From contig VWZW01007711.1 of assembly GCA_013397115.1 (NCBI GenBank), positions 157,625 to 221,624 of the forward strand: a stretch of DNA of 64,000 nt. Direction: 5' to 3'. This DNA is from Edolisoma coerulescens (lineage: Eukaryota > Chordata > Aves > Passeriformes > Campephagidae). Shown here in pieces: positions 11,216 through 24,000 of the stretch. Both the position numbers and the translations under genes were made by a program. A model generated the notes under the pieces. The model worked only from the letters and a program-made list of their open reading frames with translations. It did no database searches and was not told the DNA's origin. Position 1 is the stretch's first letter. Each line of letters begins with the position of its first letter.

Positions 11216-14200
11216 TTCTATCAGGACAAGTGACACCACCATGGCTCACTTCAAAATATCTTGAGGAACATCTGATCCCACCATCTCTCTGTCCTGCCTT
11301 GCTGTACAGGCAGGGACCTTTCACTGCCAAAGGAAGCTGGAAATCCAGAATTTCAATTTCTGTCAGGTCCCAACTGGGTTTAGGTTGGAAACCCCCCTGT
11401 AGTGTGGTGCAGGTGGGTGGTTCCCAGTGCAGTTCATGGCACCCCTCAGCTTGTTTTTTGGTGAGAGGCAGACCCTGGGGAACGTGTGTAGACTCTGAAT
11501 CTTGGACTTCAGGTCCTCTGGAGACTCCTGATGCTTCTCCTTTCACCTCTGTCCACCTCACCTGAGGGCCCTGGGACTCCTCAGCAGTGTCCCCTGCTTC
11601 CCACCCCCACTGGAGACTGTGGATCCAACCCTGACCAGCCAAAGCTACACCAGGAAATCCCCATCAGGCACTGGGATGCCGTCAGGGAGCACTGGGCTTT
11701 TCCAGAGGAGTCTCATCATGTTCCTTCTGCCTTTCATCTTCCCGAGGTTTGCATGTTTCTGATCCATGACATGTCCCCTGCTTTCATTTTCGCCACCTTT
11801 GTAATTTGATTTTTCTTTTGATCTGTTTCACAATTTCCCCAATTTTCTGTTTAGATTTTGAAATTTGGCTCCTGCCCAGCAGCAACACTGTGCAAAAGCA
11901 GATTCCTTGGGAAAATCACAGGAACAGAATGTGCACGTAACGAGACTTCTCCTGAAAAATTTCCCAGACAGCAAGAATTTGCAGCTTAGGGACTTCCCCA
12001 GCCCAAGGTAGTGTTGATGGCTTTAGGAACAGTGGGGGTTTTTCCTTCCATAAATCTACATGGTTTCTCCTTAAGGTGCATGTGAACATTTGGCTTCTGT
12101 GACTTGGTGTCACCTGCAGTCCCAGAGCTCCTGGTGACGATGTCCTGGCTGTGTGAGGGACAGCATCCAGTGGGGGGTTTATTTAAAATGCCACCAGTTG
12201 GCTTAACTTGATGTCACAATCATTGTAAATTCCTGCCCACTCTCTATCAGCGTGAGAGGTCTGGATGAGCTCTGTTGTTCCTGCTCTGTTGTCTCTCATC
12301 CAAACGAAGGGATCCCAACCCCGCAGCTCCTTCTCCAAGTCTCTGGCTCTGACCCTGTTGCTGACTCTCCACACCCTTCCCTGCTCCACAGCACCCCTGG
12401 CTGAGCTGGGAGGTGGGAGGGGGGCCTGACCTGTGCCTGGATCTCCACTGAAGCACCATGAAATCAGCTGCTCTTAGGCAACAGCTGCTGCTCCTCGCCA
12501 TTCCCACTGGGATGAGCTGAGGAAAACCCCAAACCATCCAGGTACAGGGTCACTGAGTGCTGGTGAAGCTGCTTGGGTGGGGAAGCAGCAGTGCTCCAGA
12601 GCATTCCCCGTGATGAGCTGAGGGTTGATCCCCTCCTCAGCCTCCAGCTGGTGGAATGAGCACCACCGTCACAGGAAATGCAGCACAGTGGGGCACAGGA
12701 GGAGGGATCTGTCTCCTGTCTGGGATGGGAACGTTGACATCTGAGCTAATTCATCATCTCTTTGTGGACAATGAGTTTCCAGTAGGCAACAAGGGCTTAA
12801 TTAAGCACAGCCTTCTATAAAAATATCATCTCAAACCTCCTGGATGGTCATCAAGGAGAACAGGATATCGGGAGACCAAAATAGGAAAAATAGAGCAAAT
12901 ATCTGTCACTGTGTTCTCCTCACTGCCAGTGAAGCCCCAGGAGAACCAGGGCAGGTGCTGGGAGCTGTGGTGAAGGGAACCAAAGGCACTGAGTGATGGG
13001 ATGGCTGAAAGGGGGCTCGGGCTCCTAAGTTGGGGTCTCTCAAAAGGATGAATGCAACTCCTACTTGGGCTGGTTGTAATTCCTGACAGCCATGGAAAGG
13101 ATTCTCCCAGCCTGGGCACTCCAGGCACACTCAGGGCACTCCATGGCCTGGAGCCACAGTCTGGGGCAGGCCAGGTGTGTCTCACACTGCTGGGAGAGAG
13201 AAGGAGCTCAGCAGAAGCAAGAGGATCATGTGCTGGTGAGAGGTACCTCAGGAGAAGTCTTTGGGATCAGGCAATGCCGTATGACACGCCAGACTCCGAG
13301 GGTGTTGGGGTACCAGGGAGTCCCTCAGGACTTGCTCCTGATTTTTGGTTTTTGTTGCCCCGTGTGGTGCCTGTGAAGGGCAGTGCCCAGGCAGGGCTGC
13401 CGGCACGAGCTGCAGTGGCAGGAAGGAGATTATGAACTACTGCAGCAGATGTGACCTGTCCCTTGGGGTGGACAGACTTCTATGAGCATGACAGAAATGT
13501 GGAATATTGCTTAGTTCTTGGGGATGGGACCTGTCAGCTCTGTGCTCCACAGGAGCCAAAAAAACCCTGCATCTGAATTCGAGAGGACAGCTGGATGGTG
13601 GTGTCACTGCCCTGTCACGTCCTCCTCTCTGGGGTCTCGTTGGGCAGTCCCTGAGAAAGGGGCTGGAAAGCCTTTTCCTGCCCATCCCAAAGCTTTCTGC
13701 TCCTGAGAAGGGAAGGGGCTTTTGTTTCGTGGGCTGTACAAACCCTGGTGATTCCACGGGGTCCTGAATGCTCTCTCTGGAGCGTGGGACCTGCTGCCAG
13801 GCTCTCTGAGCAGGTCAGGGCTGCATGGACCAATTTACAACTCAGATGAGGAGAGGGGTGGGTTTTGCAAAGCCCTGGGATGGAAAATGTGAGTATTATG
13901 CCCAATACATTTAATCAATACCTGAGTATCAAGAATTCCTGTGAAGTCAAGTCCAGCATAATAGAAGTGTTGAGTGGGAAATTTTCTTGGATTTGCATGA
14001 ATCCCTCAAAATGCCTTTTCTCCAAAATCTCACAATATTTGCCTCTTTGTGGTGAATCAAATGAAGCCAGGTGGCAACCGAAATTGGATTAAAATGTCCT
14101 TGAAACGCCCTAGATAAAACCCTACATGAACTGTAGGTGTGAGATCACTGCTGGTACAGGCACCTGCCCAGATGGCCACGGGACAGTGAAGAGAGCAGCA

Positions 14201-16485
14201 AGCAGCTGGCTCAGAAATGATCTTCTTTGGAAGAAACACGGCCATTGTGCCTTGGGAAATGCCCCTAAAGCTGCTTTCAAACCAGCACAGATCGAATCAG
14301 CTCTGAAATAACTGAACTGGAGAGGCATCTGCAGTGACGAGCCCTGGAGCACGACCCCAGAAACTGGGATATGGGGACTTGCCAGGACAGAAGACACCTG
14401 TTCTTCCTTCAGGCTCTCACAGGTTTTGCTGGCTTGGGAGCTCCATGGCAAAGCCTGAGCCCTGGCCTTGCACTGGGCAGTGGAACAGTGAGAGCAGCCC
14501 ACCCAATTTGGGGGGACCCCCTCAGGTGCTCAGGTCCTCAGGTACTCTTGCTGCCTTCCTATTTTCACCAGTTTTCCTCTCCCCTGATGTGTTACAGCCT
14601 TGTTCTCCAGAGTCCTCAGCCCTGCCTTTGGCAAAGCCTTTCCCCTTTGTGCTGTTGGAACAAACAGAGCCAGCACGGAGCCACTCACATTCCTGCTCTC
14701 AGACTGCTCCGTGCCCAGCTCCACCACCTTGTCCTCCTCCAGCTCTGTCTGGTGTCTCTCCTGACATCTTTTCCCCAGACACCAACTCCTCTTCATCCTC
14801 CTCCTGACCCAGCTCCTCTCTGACCAGACAGACTCCTGAGGTTCATTGCATTTCCCCAAGAGCAGCTCCAGGACTGTGCTCCTCTCTCCTTGCTCAGACA
14901 CCTCCCCTCCCACCCTGGGCTGTCTCACACCTTGTGCCAGGCAGGAATTACGGGGACAGGCCCTGCTACAGCAGCCCCCCAATAATCCAAGAAGGAAGAG
15001 AGGTCTGGGGACAAGAAGAACACTCACATTGTCCCACAGGCTGTCCCTTGGAAACCTCCTGCTGAAGACTCGTCTCCACTGTCCTGCCACGAGGAGAGCA
15101 GAAGGCACAGCCAGGGCTGTCCTTCCTTAGCCCAACGCCTCTCCCGGGCTCCCCTTTGCTGGCAGAAGGAACCAGGACCAAGAAGGGCAGGTCACAGGCC
15201 CCCTGAATGGCCTCTGGGTGTGCTCAGCTTGCCCAGCAGCTCGGTCCCTCTCGCTGGCAGCTCTTCAGGGCAGACATTGCCTCAGCTGGGCACAGCCAGC
15301 CCCAGCTGTGACACCAAGGAGTGTGGCTGCTCCTCCCTCTGCCCTACAGCTCCCACCTCCCCCCAGACACTTCCACACCATTTGGAATTCCCTCTCTCAC
15401 ACCAGCCGGAAGGGAAAACATGTCCTGCCAACCATAACTCTTCTGATATAAACAGATACTGCCAGAGGCGTGAAAATGTGCCCTCCAAACTGGATGGGCA
15501 GGCACCTTCCTCACATCAGAGACACTTCCCAGAGGCACCACAGAGGTGTCTGGGCCCTCTGCCCTACCCCTGCTGAACTGCCTGCCTCTGCAGCCCCCGT
15601 GAGCTGCTCAGTCCTTGGAATTCCCTGTCTGGGACTGAAGGGTTCAAACATCAGCACAGGATTGTCCTCTCTGGGCACTTCACCACCTGGGCCCTGGCCT
15701 CACCTCAGCAGGTCAGGATGGAGCTGCAAATCCTGTGGGGTCCAGTGCCCTTTCCTTCCTCTACGAGGCTTCATGGCTCTCCTGGGAATCTGTGAGTTGG
15801 GCAGAGCAGTACTGGACTTCTAAGAATTTCCAAAACTACTGGAAGCCCCTCACCTGCCACAGCTTTGCCCAGGAGCCACCACCCCTCCCCTTCCCTCTGG
15901 GCCCTTGGCAGAGGTGCTGTGGGACCTCTTCCCTGCCCATCAGTGCTCCCTTCCCCAGGCAGGACAGGGAAAACGCACTCAGGCAGCTCCCTGACACACT
16001 GAGGTGCTGAGCAGGGGCTCAAGGGAGTCACAGCTTCGCCCAGAGTCTGAGAAAAGGGACCTGGGCTGCTCTGGAACCCGAAGGACTGGGACTGTGGTGT
16101 ACCAGAGCACACGGACCTGGAGAGCAGAACTGCAGAGGCAGCACTGTGACCTTCCTTGCCGAAGACACCGAGGCCTGGATGTGACACCGGGGACCATGTC
16201 ACGGTGCTCTCCATGTGGTTCCACTCCCAGGGCTGGGGGCAGGGGGCTGCCCTCTTCCTGAGCTGCTCCCAGGATCTGGCTGGGGACATCCTGGCACCGT
16301 GGCTGAAAAATATTTCCTGAGGTGCTCTCAGAAAATGCTGATGTCCATAATTCCTTGATGCCCAGGCTTGTATTCTCTGCATAATGCTGTGGTAGCAAAA
16401 AGTGATTCAAAAAATGAGAAGGTTATCAAAAGCAACCCCCTCTCCCAGCATTCCTACACAATTTACTGGAAAATGTGGATGTTTC
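11216..16485. other. Intergenic DNA, no gene seen
   Basis: No exon, RNA gene or repeat family could be named. About 14.3-16.3 kb is GC-rich and C/T-rich on the plus strand and carries overlapping open frames of 150-200 codons on both strands. These have no recognisable domain, and frames are open on both strands at once, which points to low stop-codon density rather than coding. Confidence 0.4.
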
Positions 16486-16624
16486 ATCCCTGGAAGTGTC
16501 CAAGGCCAGGCTGGACGGGGCTTGGAGCAGCCTGGGATAGTGGGAGGTGTCCCTGCCCATGGAAGGGGGTGGATGAGGTGGTCTGTGAGGTTCCTTCCCA
16601 CCCAAACCATTCTGTGATTCTTTG
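16486..16624 (+). mobile_element. Truncated CR1 LINE, 3' end
   Basis: The sequence reads in the forward CR1 direction: 'ggaagtgtccaaggccaggc', 'tggagcagcctgggatagtg', 'aggtgtccctgcccatgg', then 'aaccattctgtgattcttt' at the 3' end. It is about 140 bases long and 5' truncated. Confidence 0.88.
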
Positions 16625-18260
16625 GAAAATAGCACCAAAAGTGTTTCTTGTGCAAACACCTCTGAGCAGGGGTGACAAAATCAGCAAATCTCTGTCTCAC
16701 CATATGAGCCCTGCCAGGAGCAGGAAAGGAGAAGAGCTTTTCAGAGGGGCAGGGAGACGGAACTTCGCTGCTCCTTGAGTATTTGGGCAGCAAGGTTGAG
16801 CTGAGGCTGCAGCTGAGCAGTTCATGGGGAGTCAGCAGGGTCCTAGGACAGCACGGGGTGTTGGGGAGCCCTGAAAGGGCTGAGGCAGTTACACTGCCCT
16901 TCTTCACCCCGTTTTTCATGGTCTCTGATACCCCCATCTCACCCCCTTCATGAAGCCACAGAGTTTTGAGACACTCAGCCACGCACCTTCCTCTGCTTCC
17001 CTTCCCAAACCGCAGCCCTGCTCAACCTCCTGTGCCACCAGGGCCAGGGGGCTCAGGACAGGGCACGGGAGGAGAGCAGGGCTTCCTCTTCCTGCTGCGG
17101 TAGGACTGCTGTGAGATGGTGACTGTTCCTGTCATCCCCACTGACCTCAATCCCTCTCCTAAAATCACCAGTCCTTGACAGCCCATCTCTGCCAGCCAGG
17201 CAGGGACAGGGCTGAGGGATGCTCTGCCCGGGGGAAGGGCCAGAAGGGAAACGAGAAGGACAAACCCAGGTACAGACTGGAGAACAGCACTGGTCCCAGC
17301 AGCAGAGAAGCCTTTACCCTCCCCACCCTGAGACACCCGAGGATCGTGCTGGGATTCTTTGTCTCCAGGAGGTGCTGAGTTTCTCGGCCTCGCACACACC
17401 TCTGTGCTGTTTGCAAAGCACCTCCCCGATCCCTGGCGTTTGGAGGAGGGTGGGACGTGCAGCAGGGCAGCTCCAGCTCGGCACAAAGCCCTTCATCCCT
17501 TGCCTGTGGGGACTGGTTTCACGTGCCTGCCCAGACCCTTCCACACGTGTGGCTCCACGGTGCTGGGGTTTTGTGGGGGCGTTCTCAGAGGGCAGGCATT
17601 GCACCTTTATCCCCACGGCCACTCCTGGGTTCTGGAAATTTGCTTCTGAGCTCCTCTGTGAAAGTTTGTGTAATTGCACTTGGGAGGGTCAGGCTGGGTG
17701 TTAAACCCCCCTCCCCTGGGGGGTTGTGCATCTGTAGGACGAGTGCCCAGAGAGGTGTGGGGACGGGCATCCTTGGGGGTCTGCAGGACTTGGCTGGACA
17801 AAGCCACAGCCATCCTTGTCTAGATCTGACAGCAGCCTGGCTTGGGATGGGAGCGTTGTCTGGAGACCTCCAAAGGGTCCTTCCCCCCAGCATTTCTGGG
17901 AGATGTCACCTGTGCCGTGCATGTTTGCGCTGTGTCTGTGGGAGCTGCTCCATGCTCCGGGACGTGGTGGGGATCTCCATCCATGAACAGCAGAGCAGTG
18001 AGCCCGAGCAGAAGGAGGGATGTGCTGGGGGGTGCTGGGTGCCCCAGCAAGTGCCTCTTCACCTCTTCCCTGACGCTTCCCTGCCCAAACAATTGCCCGA
18101 AGGCAGTGCTGAGGCTTGAAAACCCACAGCCATCGTTCCATGGGGCACTGCCGGGCATCCCGGAGCCTGGTGCTGAGCCTCGCTGTGTCCCGCCGCGGTC
18201 GGGGAGGGCAGAGCTCCGGGGGTCACCTTGGGATCCCGCGGGGAAGGAGGCACCGGGCGG
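16625..18260. other. WNT9B proximal 5' flank, no separate gene seen
   Basis: G+C and CpG content rise towards 18.1 kb, leading into the island around exon 1. A phrase at about 17860-17900 resembles a CR1 3' end but is too short to call. The WNT9B promoter and transcription start should lie here or in the gap at 18518-18664, but no TATA box or initiator could be chosen. Confidence 0.4.
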
Positions 18261-18415
18261 GGATCGAGGGATCTCATGGGGATGGAGGGGTCCCGTGGGG
18301 ATGGAGAGGATCCCGCGGGGACAGAGAGGTCCCGTGGGGATGAAGGGATCCCACGGGGACTGAAGATCCCTGAGAGGATGGAGGGATCCCGCGGGGATGG
18401 AGGGACCCGGCGGGG
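18261..18415. repeat. Imperfect minisatellite upstream of exon 1
   Basis: Degenerate tandem units of roughly 20-22 bases of the form GGGATCCCGCGGGGATGGAG are repeated about seven times. The purine-rich strand carries many G runs of four. It leads into the (GGGAC)n run and the assembly gap. Confidence 0.75.
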
Positions 18416-18488
18416 CGCGACCCGGCGCGGCGTCCCCGAGGGCTGGGGGAGCGGCGGGTCCCCAGGGAGCCCCGGGGGTGCCCGGCGG

Positions 18489-18517
18489 CGGTGGGACGGG
18501 ACGGGACGGGACGGGAC
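18489..18517. repeat. (GGGAC)n run at the gap edge
   Basis: About five tandem copies of GGGAC run directly into the N block at 18518. The repeat probably caused the assembly to break here. Confidence 0.85.
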
Positions 18518-18664
18518 NNNNNNNNNNNNNNNNNNNNNNNNNNNNNNNNNNNNNNNNNNNNNNNNNNNNNNNNNNNNNNNNNNNNNNNNNNNNNNNNNNN
18601 NNNNNNNNNNNNNNNNNNNNNNNNNNNNNNNNNNNNNNNNNNNNNNNNNNNNNNNNNNNNNNNN
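18518..18664. other. Assembly gap of 147 N
   Basis: The unsequenced block removes the WNT9B start codon and most of the signal peptide. Human WNT9B is about 357 residues and 344 are visible here, so the missing coding part is probably short, in the order of 10-20 codons. Gap lengths in assemblies are often estimates. Confidence 0.95.
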
Positions 18665-18665
18665 C

Positions 18666-18700
18666 CCCCTGCCCCCGCCGCCCGCCGCCGCCTACTTCGG
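18666..18700 (+). CDS. WNT9B: WNT9B exon 1, 3' part (partial)
   Basis: The last 35 coding bases of exon 1 follow the assembly gap and read P-L-P-P-P-P-A-A-A-Y-F-G. The Tyr-Phe-Gly is the start of the mature Wnt9b region, where exon 2 continues Leu-Thr-Gly; the proline and alanine before it are the end of the signal peptide. The exon stops after the second base of the Gly codon at a GTCAGC donor (intron from 18701), and exon 2 supplies the third base. Wnt9b is a secreted, lipid-modified ligand for Frizzled and LRP5/6 receptors; in mammals it acts in kidney tubule induction and in facial development. The start codon is lost in the gap, so the first visible base is not the true start. The assignment rests on the perfect phase match with exon 2 and the family's Y-F-G-L-T-G junction. 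Confidence 0.8.
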
Positions 18701-18765
18701 GTCAGCACCGCCCGCGGGGTCCGGCCCCGGCGCCGCCTTCGTGCCGGGATCTGGGGAGAGCGCGA

Positions 18766-18880
18766 GGGTCCGTGGGGCGGCACCGGGACCGGGGGCGGGG
18801 GGATGGAGTGTCCGTGGGACAGCTCGGGGTGTCCGTGGGGCAGCCCGGAGTGTCCGTGGGACAGCGCCGGGACCGTGGGA
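18766..18880. repeat. 21-base minisatellite at the start of intron 1
   Basis: The word TCCGTGGG occurs at 18769, 18811, 18832 and 18853, exactly 42, 21 and 21 bases apart, with a degenerate unit between the first two. The consensus unit is of the form GTGTCCGTGGGACAGCYCGG. The repeat begins within 70 bases of the exon 1 donor. Confidence 0.8.
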
Positions 18881-20948
18881 GCGCCGTTCCCCGCGGATGC
18901 TCTGCAGAGGGGGCGCGGGGGGTCCGCGGGGCTGCCCCGGTCTGCGAGGGGGTCCCGGCCGAGCCGCGCACCTGCAGAGCCCGGAGCATCCCCCGCACTG
19001 CCCCGGGCAGCGCTGGCACCGCGGGGACCCGGCGGGGCGATGCGGGGCAGGGGCTGAGGGAAGGGGACAGCGGGTGCTGGGGTCGCAGGAGCCCCCACGA
19101 GCTCCCGGCGAGCCCGGACAGAGGGGAGCAGGGGAGGATCAGCCGTGCAAGAGCGGGATGTGGAAACGGGTGGGAGATTCTGTTGGCTGGGAGCAAGAGG
19201 GAGGAAAACTGGATTTATACCCCTGAAGTGTGCTCCGGGTCTGCTCAGGGTGCGAATTAGCCCCGGGAGCGGCTGGCATTGATCCCTCCCTGCAGGCTGC
19301 TTCCCTGGGGGGACAAGGTGGGAGGATGGGGCTGGCACAGGGAGCCAGGGCTCAGCAGATGGGGATGGGGGACATGAGGGTGCTGCGGGGCTCCACGGCT
19401 GAAAGCCAGCCCAGGAACAGAGGCTGTGCTCCCTCAGAGAGGCAGAGCTGCTGCTCCAGCCCGGGGTGCAGGATCAGGATCAGGATCACTTGGGCACAGC
19501 TGTCCCTGGGCTTGTGTCTTCCCCTCGCGTTTTAGTTTGCTTGGGATAAAGGCAAAGATGGGTTTGGAACAGGTTGGGTCAATGCAGAATTTCCCATGCA
19601 GTGTTCTGGGGGTTTTTGTCAGGTTTTCTGTGAGCTGCTCCTCGCGGAGGATTTCCAGACCCTTATGGTAACCAGAGCTGTTGGTGCCCACATCAGTGAG
19701 GGTAGAACAGACACAAGCATTCGTAACTCAGTGATTGTAGCACTCAGGACTGGTCTGTGCTGCCTTACACACGTGGAGGGTCTTTTTTCCACTGATCCTC
19801 CCACCAGATGCCAGATGCTTCTTCCTACGTTTGCTGGGAAGTGTCTGCTGGCTTGGCACTTCTCACCTAGGACATGACTGGTATTTCATTTCTGCTGCAA
19901 AGCTTCCTTAAATCATCCGGATTTTAAATTTATTAATTGTATCATTCAGCCTAATTCACACCTAAGCCCCTGCTGGGGGTGCCTCCCCTTTCTCAGCCAC
20001 TCAGAGCCTGTGTCAGCACTCGCTCCATGAAGGGGTTGGGCTGCAGGCACAGTTTGGCTTTCCAGCCACAGGGATGAGCATGTGGCTGTGCCAGGGGAAG
20101 TGAATGAATTTGTGCTGCCCTTCCAGATGACAACACAGAGCTGTCACTGACCACTGCCCAAGCTGGACTCCGTTAAAGCGACCTGAGCGATCCTTTGATG
20201 TGTCAATGATCTGTTTGGCACAAGCAGCTTTCTGGGCACATGAAATCTGTGTGTGCTGCCTCTGGACCTTGCAGAGCTCAGGATCTGAGGCTGTAGGTTC
20301 AATTTTCAATGTGGTTTTTTTTCCTTGAGGGGTCTTACACAGGTGTGTCCCGTGTATTCTCACCTCTTCATCTGAAAGTCAAAAGAAGAAACCCAAGCCT
20401 AAGAACTCAGGGAGTTTGGTGGTGATGAGCAGTGTGATATAGGGGTACTTTCAGATACAAAATTGAGTTGATAGACTCGAGAGGAACTTGAATATTTTAG
20501 AAGTGAATGTGGTCTGATGTGGCTTGGTTTGGGAGAAAAACAATCTCCCATCTAAATTATTCCAGAACTGGAGGGGACTGGGGACCCTGGGTCAGTGGTC
20601 TGATTCTAAGTTCAGCCAAATAGGAGAGACTTAGGCATGAGAGCCAAATCTTGGCTTTCCAAACACTTAAGGGAGAAAACATGCAAAGATATAAGAAAAA
20701 GTGAAGGAGGATTTTGGGTGGCAACCTGAGCCCTTTCTGCTGTGGATGTGGCAAAGGTGAAGCATCGCTGGTTCAAAGGGTGAAGGAGGTGCCAAGTTTG
20801 ATTCCATCAGGACCAAGTAAAGCATGAAGTGTATGGGATAGTCCAGCAAAAATGGTCCAAGGGCCTGGCAAAGATGCAGCTCACCTTTAAATACAGAAAA
20901 CAAAGTTTTGCCAGAGTGAACACAGCATTACAATGAATAAATTCAGAG

Positions 20949-21090
20949 AAACCTAGAATGGGTTGGGTTGGAGGGGACCTTTAAAGATCACCCAAGTCCC
21001 ACCCCCTGCAATGGGCAGGGACATCTTCCACTCGGCCAGGTTGCTCCAAGCCCAGTCCAGCAGAGCTCTGACCCCATTCCCAGTACCTGG
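20949..21090 (-). mobile_element. Truncated CR1 LINE, 3' end, in intron 1
   Basis: The plus strand shows the reverse complement of a CR1 3' end: 'agaatgggttgggttggagg', 'ggacctttaaagatcaccc', 'gcaatgggcagggacatctt' and 'aggttgctccaagccc'. It lies antisense to WNT9B. Confidence 0.88.
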
Positions 21091-24000
21091 AGCTGTTGGC
21101 TCACCGGTGTCTGCACACTGGCTGTGCTTGAGCAGAGCCTGAACTCCTGGTGCTGGGTCCACAGGGGGTAAATGAAAACGGGCTTTTAGGAGAGGGAGAG
21201 AAAACAAGCTCTGTGTGAAACGTGGCCTGGCTGTTGTTGGGGATGTGTTGGTCTTGCCTGGCTCTCTGGATGCAGGAATCCAGGAGTGTCCAGTCCTCAC
21301 CTCCTGGCTCCCTTTGTGCTGGTTTTGCTTCCACCTTTGCTTCGATCCTCCCCCACCCTGCAGCCTCCTGTAAAGCATTCCCTCCTTTTCATGCTTTTCC
21401 TCTCAGGATGCTCAGCTCCTCAGGTGGTGGGAATGTCTCCAGACCTCATTAAAAGCTCTAAGCCTCCTGTTGTCTCCTTGCTCATGTTTCACAAGGTGAA
21501 AAGGCATTTAGGATGTGCTGGAGGGCAAAGAGCTTCTCCCGGGGCAGAATCCAGAACAGACCCACCCCAGGTAGGAGGTTGGTGGGAAGGTGGAAGCACC
21601 AAACCTGATTAAAGCCTTCTCCTGGGGAGGCCTCTGTGGAACAGGCTGGGACGTGTCTCATCCAGGCTGGCCCCTGCTCCACGGGCAGCGTTCCCTTGTA
21701 ACTCACCCTGAAACGCCTGTGGTGGCTGCAGGGGTGCCTGGGATCCCACAGGATGTGCTGGCTGGGCTCACAGCTCCCCTTGGTTCAGCCCTACCTGTGC
21801 CCTCTGTCTTTAGTGCTGCTTCTGCTCCATCACAGCCAGCGGCACAATTGTTCATTTTCTCATGGAAGGATTTTTTGGGGCTGTTAGAGAATAAAAGCAG
21901 CACGTGACTTGCAGGGCTATTGGAGCTGGGCCTCGCAGGGGTTTGGAAACAGCATAATGTGTCAAATGATACCTTAAAGTAAATATGAGCATCCTTAAAA
22001 AGCTGTCCTCACATCCCCTGTATCCTTCTGGAAATGTCCAGCAAGCCTCGGTTTCCATCCCAGCAGCCCAGTCACCCACATTCCATCGCTTTCTTTGGCA
22101 ACTATTTTATTGCAGCATTTCCCTGATGAATCCAATGCGCCAAATGCACCTCAAACAGCGACTCTGCTGTCCAGTTCTGAGTGCTCCTGGAAAGGTTTCT
22201 GAGGATATTTCTCTTCCTGTTGAGCTGATAATTAAATGCTGATATTATTTACAGGCTGCATCATTGCTCCTCAAAGGACAAATCCTCTTTCAGGAGGGTT
22301 TGTTGCAGCATCGTTTTTGTCATTGTCAGTCACACAGAATACTGGGGTATTGAAAAAGAGAGAGAAAGAGCAGAAATGGAGAGGGAAGGAAACTTTCAGC
22401 TGAGATTTGGGAAGACTGAGGATGGAGTCTGTGGTGAAACAGCAGAGGGGCTGTGGGGCTGCAGACACACTGCAGAGGGGAAGGCTTTTCATGGATGCTT
22501 TTTGATTCTCTTCAGCTCCCAGACTCTCTTCAGTCACTATCTCAGTGTAGCACAGGCTCTAAAAACCCATCCCACTGGGTGTTGAGTGTTTCATGCCAGG
22601 AATGCTCTGGGGAATGTGGCCAGTCCAGAGTTAGGCTGAAAATCTGCTCTCCCCTGTAACGACTGCCCAGTTGCTGCCCTGGGCTGGGGGCCTGTCAGCC
22701 CTGGAACTGCCCTGGAATCGGGATCCACGTGGAGATATTTCATGTGGCTGAGCTGGGAGGTGGAAGGAGCCAAAGCAAGGATGGCCAGACTGTGGGAGCC
22801 CAGAGCAAGTGAGGGTGGAGAGCCCTGTGCAGGAGCCTGCCCTGGTTATTGCCTCTCCTCCCAAACTGGCAGCTCTTCTGATGTAGGAATTTTATATCCT
22901 GTTCTCTGTGGAGCTTCAGGAGAATTCTTTAAAAAAAAAAATTAGTCTGGATCTGGACATATCATCTGTTACTGCTCCCAGGCAGGGCTTGCAGCAAACA
23001 GCAAACAATCCATCTCAAAGGACTCTGACTCACGTCATGTGAACTCATCTGGGGTTTTAATTCAAGCTTTTTCTCTTTGCGAGGAGCAGAAACTTGATAG
23101 GAAACTTGGTGGACAGCAGGTAGAGACACCTGCCCGAGGGGCTGAAATGACAACTCTGATGGAGGAAAGTAAAAAGCTTTGATATCCACTGCTAAATCTC
23201 AGTATTGATTATTGAGATTTATAGTTCAGACGCTCTGGGGATTTCTGCCACCTCCTCTGCAGGCAGTGGGGGTACAAAGCAGAGGAACCATCCTGATCAG
23301 TCACAACAGCTCAGCACTCACAGGCCATCCTTTCTCCAGGGCCAAATGGGGAGGATTAAACTGTGCTGTTTCTGAGAGGATGAAAACTCTGTTTCACAGA
23401 GCTGCCGGGGACAGAGGAGAGCTGGGACCTTTGTGCCCTGCACAGGCCTTGATTCCATCTGTCGTGTCCCACATTCCCTCAGCCTTTCCTGAAGGCTGCT
23501 TGCAGCTCTCCGTGGGGTGCAGATATTCCTGTGGAACATGAAAGGCCCCTGAAATCAGATATGGAGTCCTGTTGTGGGCTGCTTTGGTTTTTTCTCCTTA
23601 CTTGGGAGAGGTAGGAAAGGTTTTTTACTGGTTTTTAAGACCCTTCAGATCCAGAGGACATTGGGCATTGCACAGGAACAGGCTCTCATTAAAAGTCTCT
23701 TAAGCAGCTGGAATGTGGCTGGAAGGAGATTAAAGGAAATAGATGAACTTAGCAAAGTGCTTAGACAGAAAAGGAGAGAGAAATAAAGTTGGAGATCCTT
23801 ATTGTTCTTTCCGATTGCGAGCAGGTGTGCATTAATTCAAAGAGTTCACTTTCTTTGCTGTATGATCTGTAGATAATAAACTCTAAATCATCTAAAACGA
23901 TGCAGTTTGCCTGACTGCAAATATCTGCATATTTTATATTTAATCTTGCACGAATGTTTGCACACTCTGATCTTGATCTTGATCCTGTGCTGGCTCTGCC

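Larger units (their letters stand above)
18170..19120. promoter_or_regulatory. CpG island around WNT9B exon 1
   Basis: This is the most CpG-dense part of the window apart from exon 4, with repeated 'cgcgg', 'ccgcgg' and 'gccgcc' words on both sides of an assembly gap. It spans the end of WNT9B coding exon 1 and the start of intron 1. CpG islands at first exons usually mark vertebrate promoters, so this is the likely WNT9B promoter region. The gap prevents placing the transcription or translation start. Confidence 0.6.

Noticed and set aside
14530..16382. Minus-strand frames of 192 and 203 codons
   Set aside because: Frames of similar length are open on the plus strand in the same interval, no domain is recognisable and there is no splice or start context, so low stop density explains them.
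18228..19260. Open frames of 188-354 codons on both strands across the gap at 18518-18664
   Set aside because: They are read through 147 N and through G-rich minisatellites. Only the 35 bases ending at 18700 are supported, as the end of WNT9B exon 1.
19793..19812. Minus-strand G-I-W-W, considered as the WNT3 exon 1 end (G-Y-P-I-W-W)
   Set aside because: The Tyr-Pro is missing, there is no signal peptide upstream, and it lies inside WNT9B intron 1, where WNT3 is not expected.
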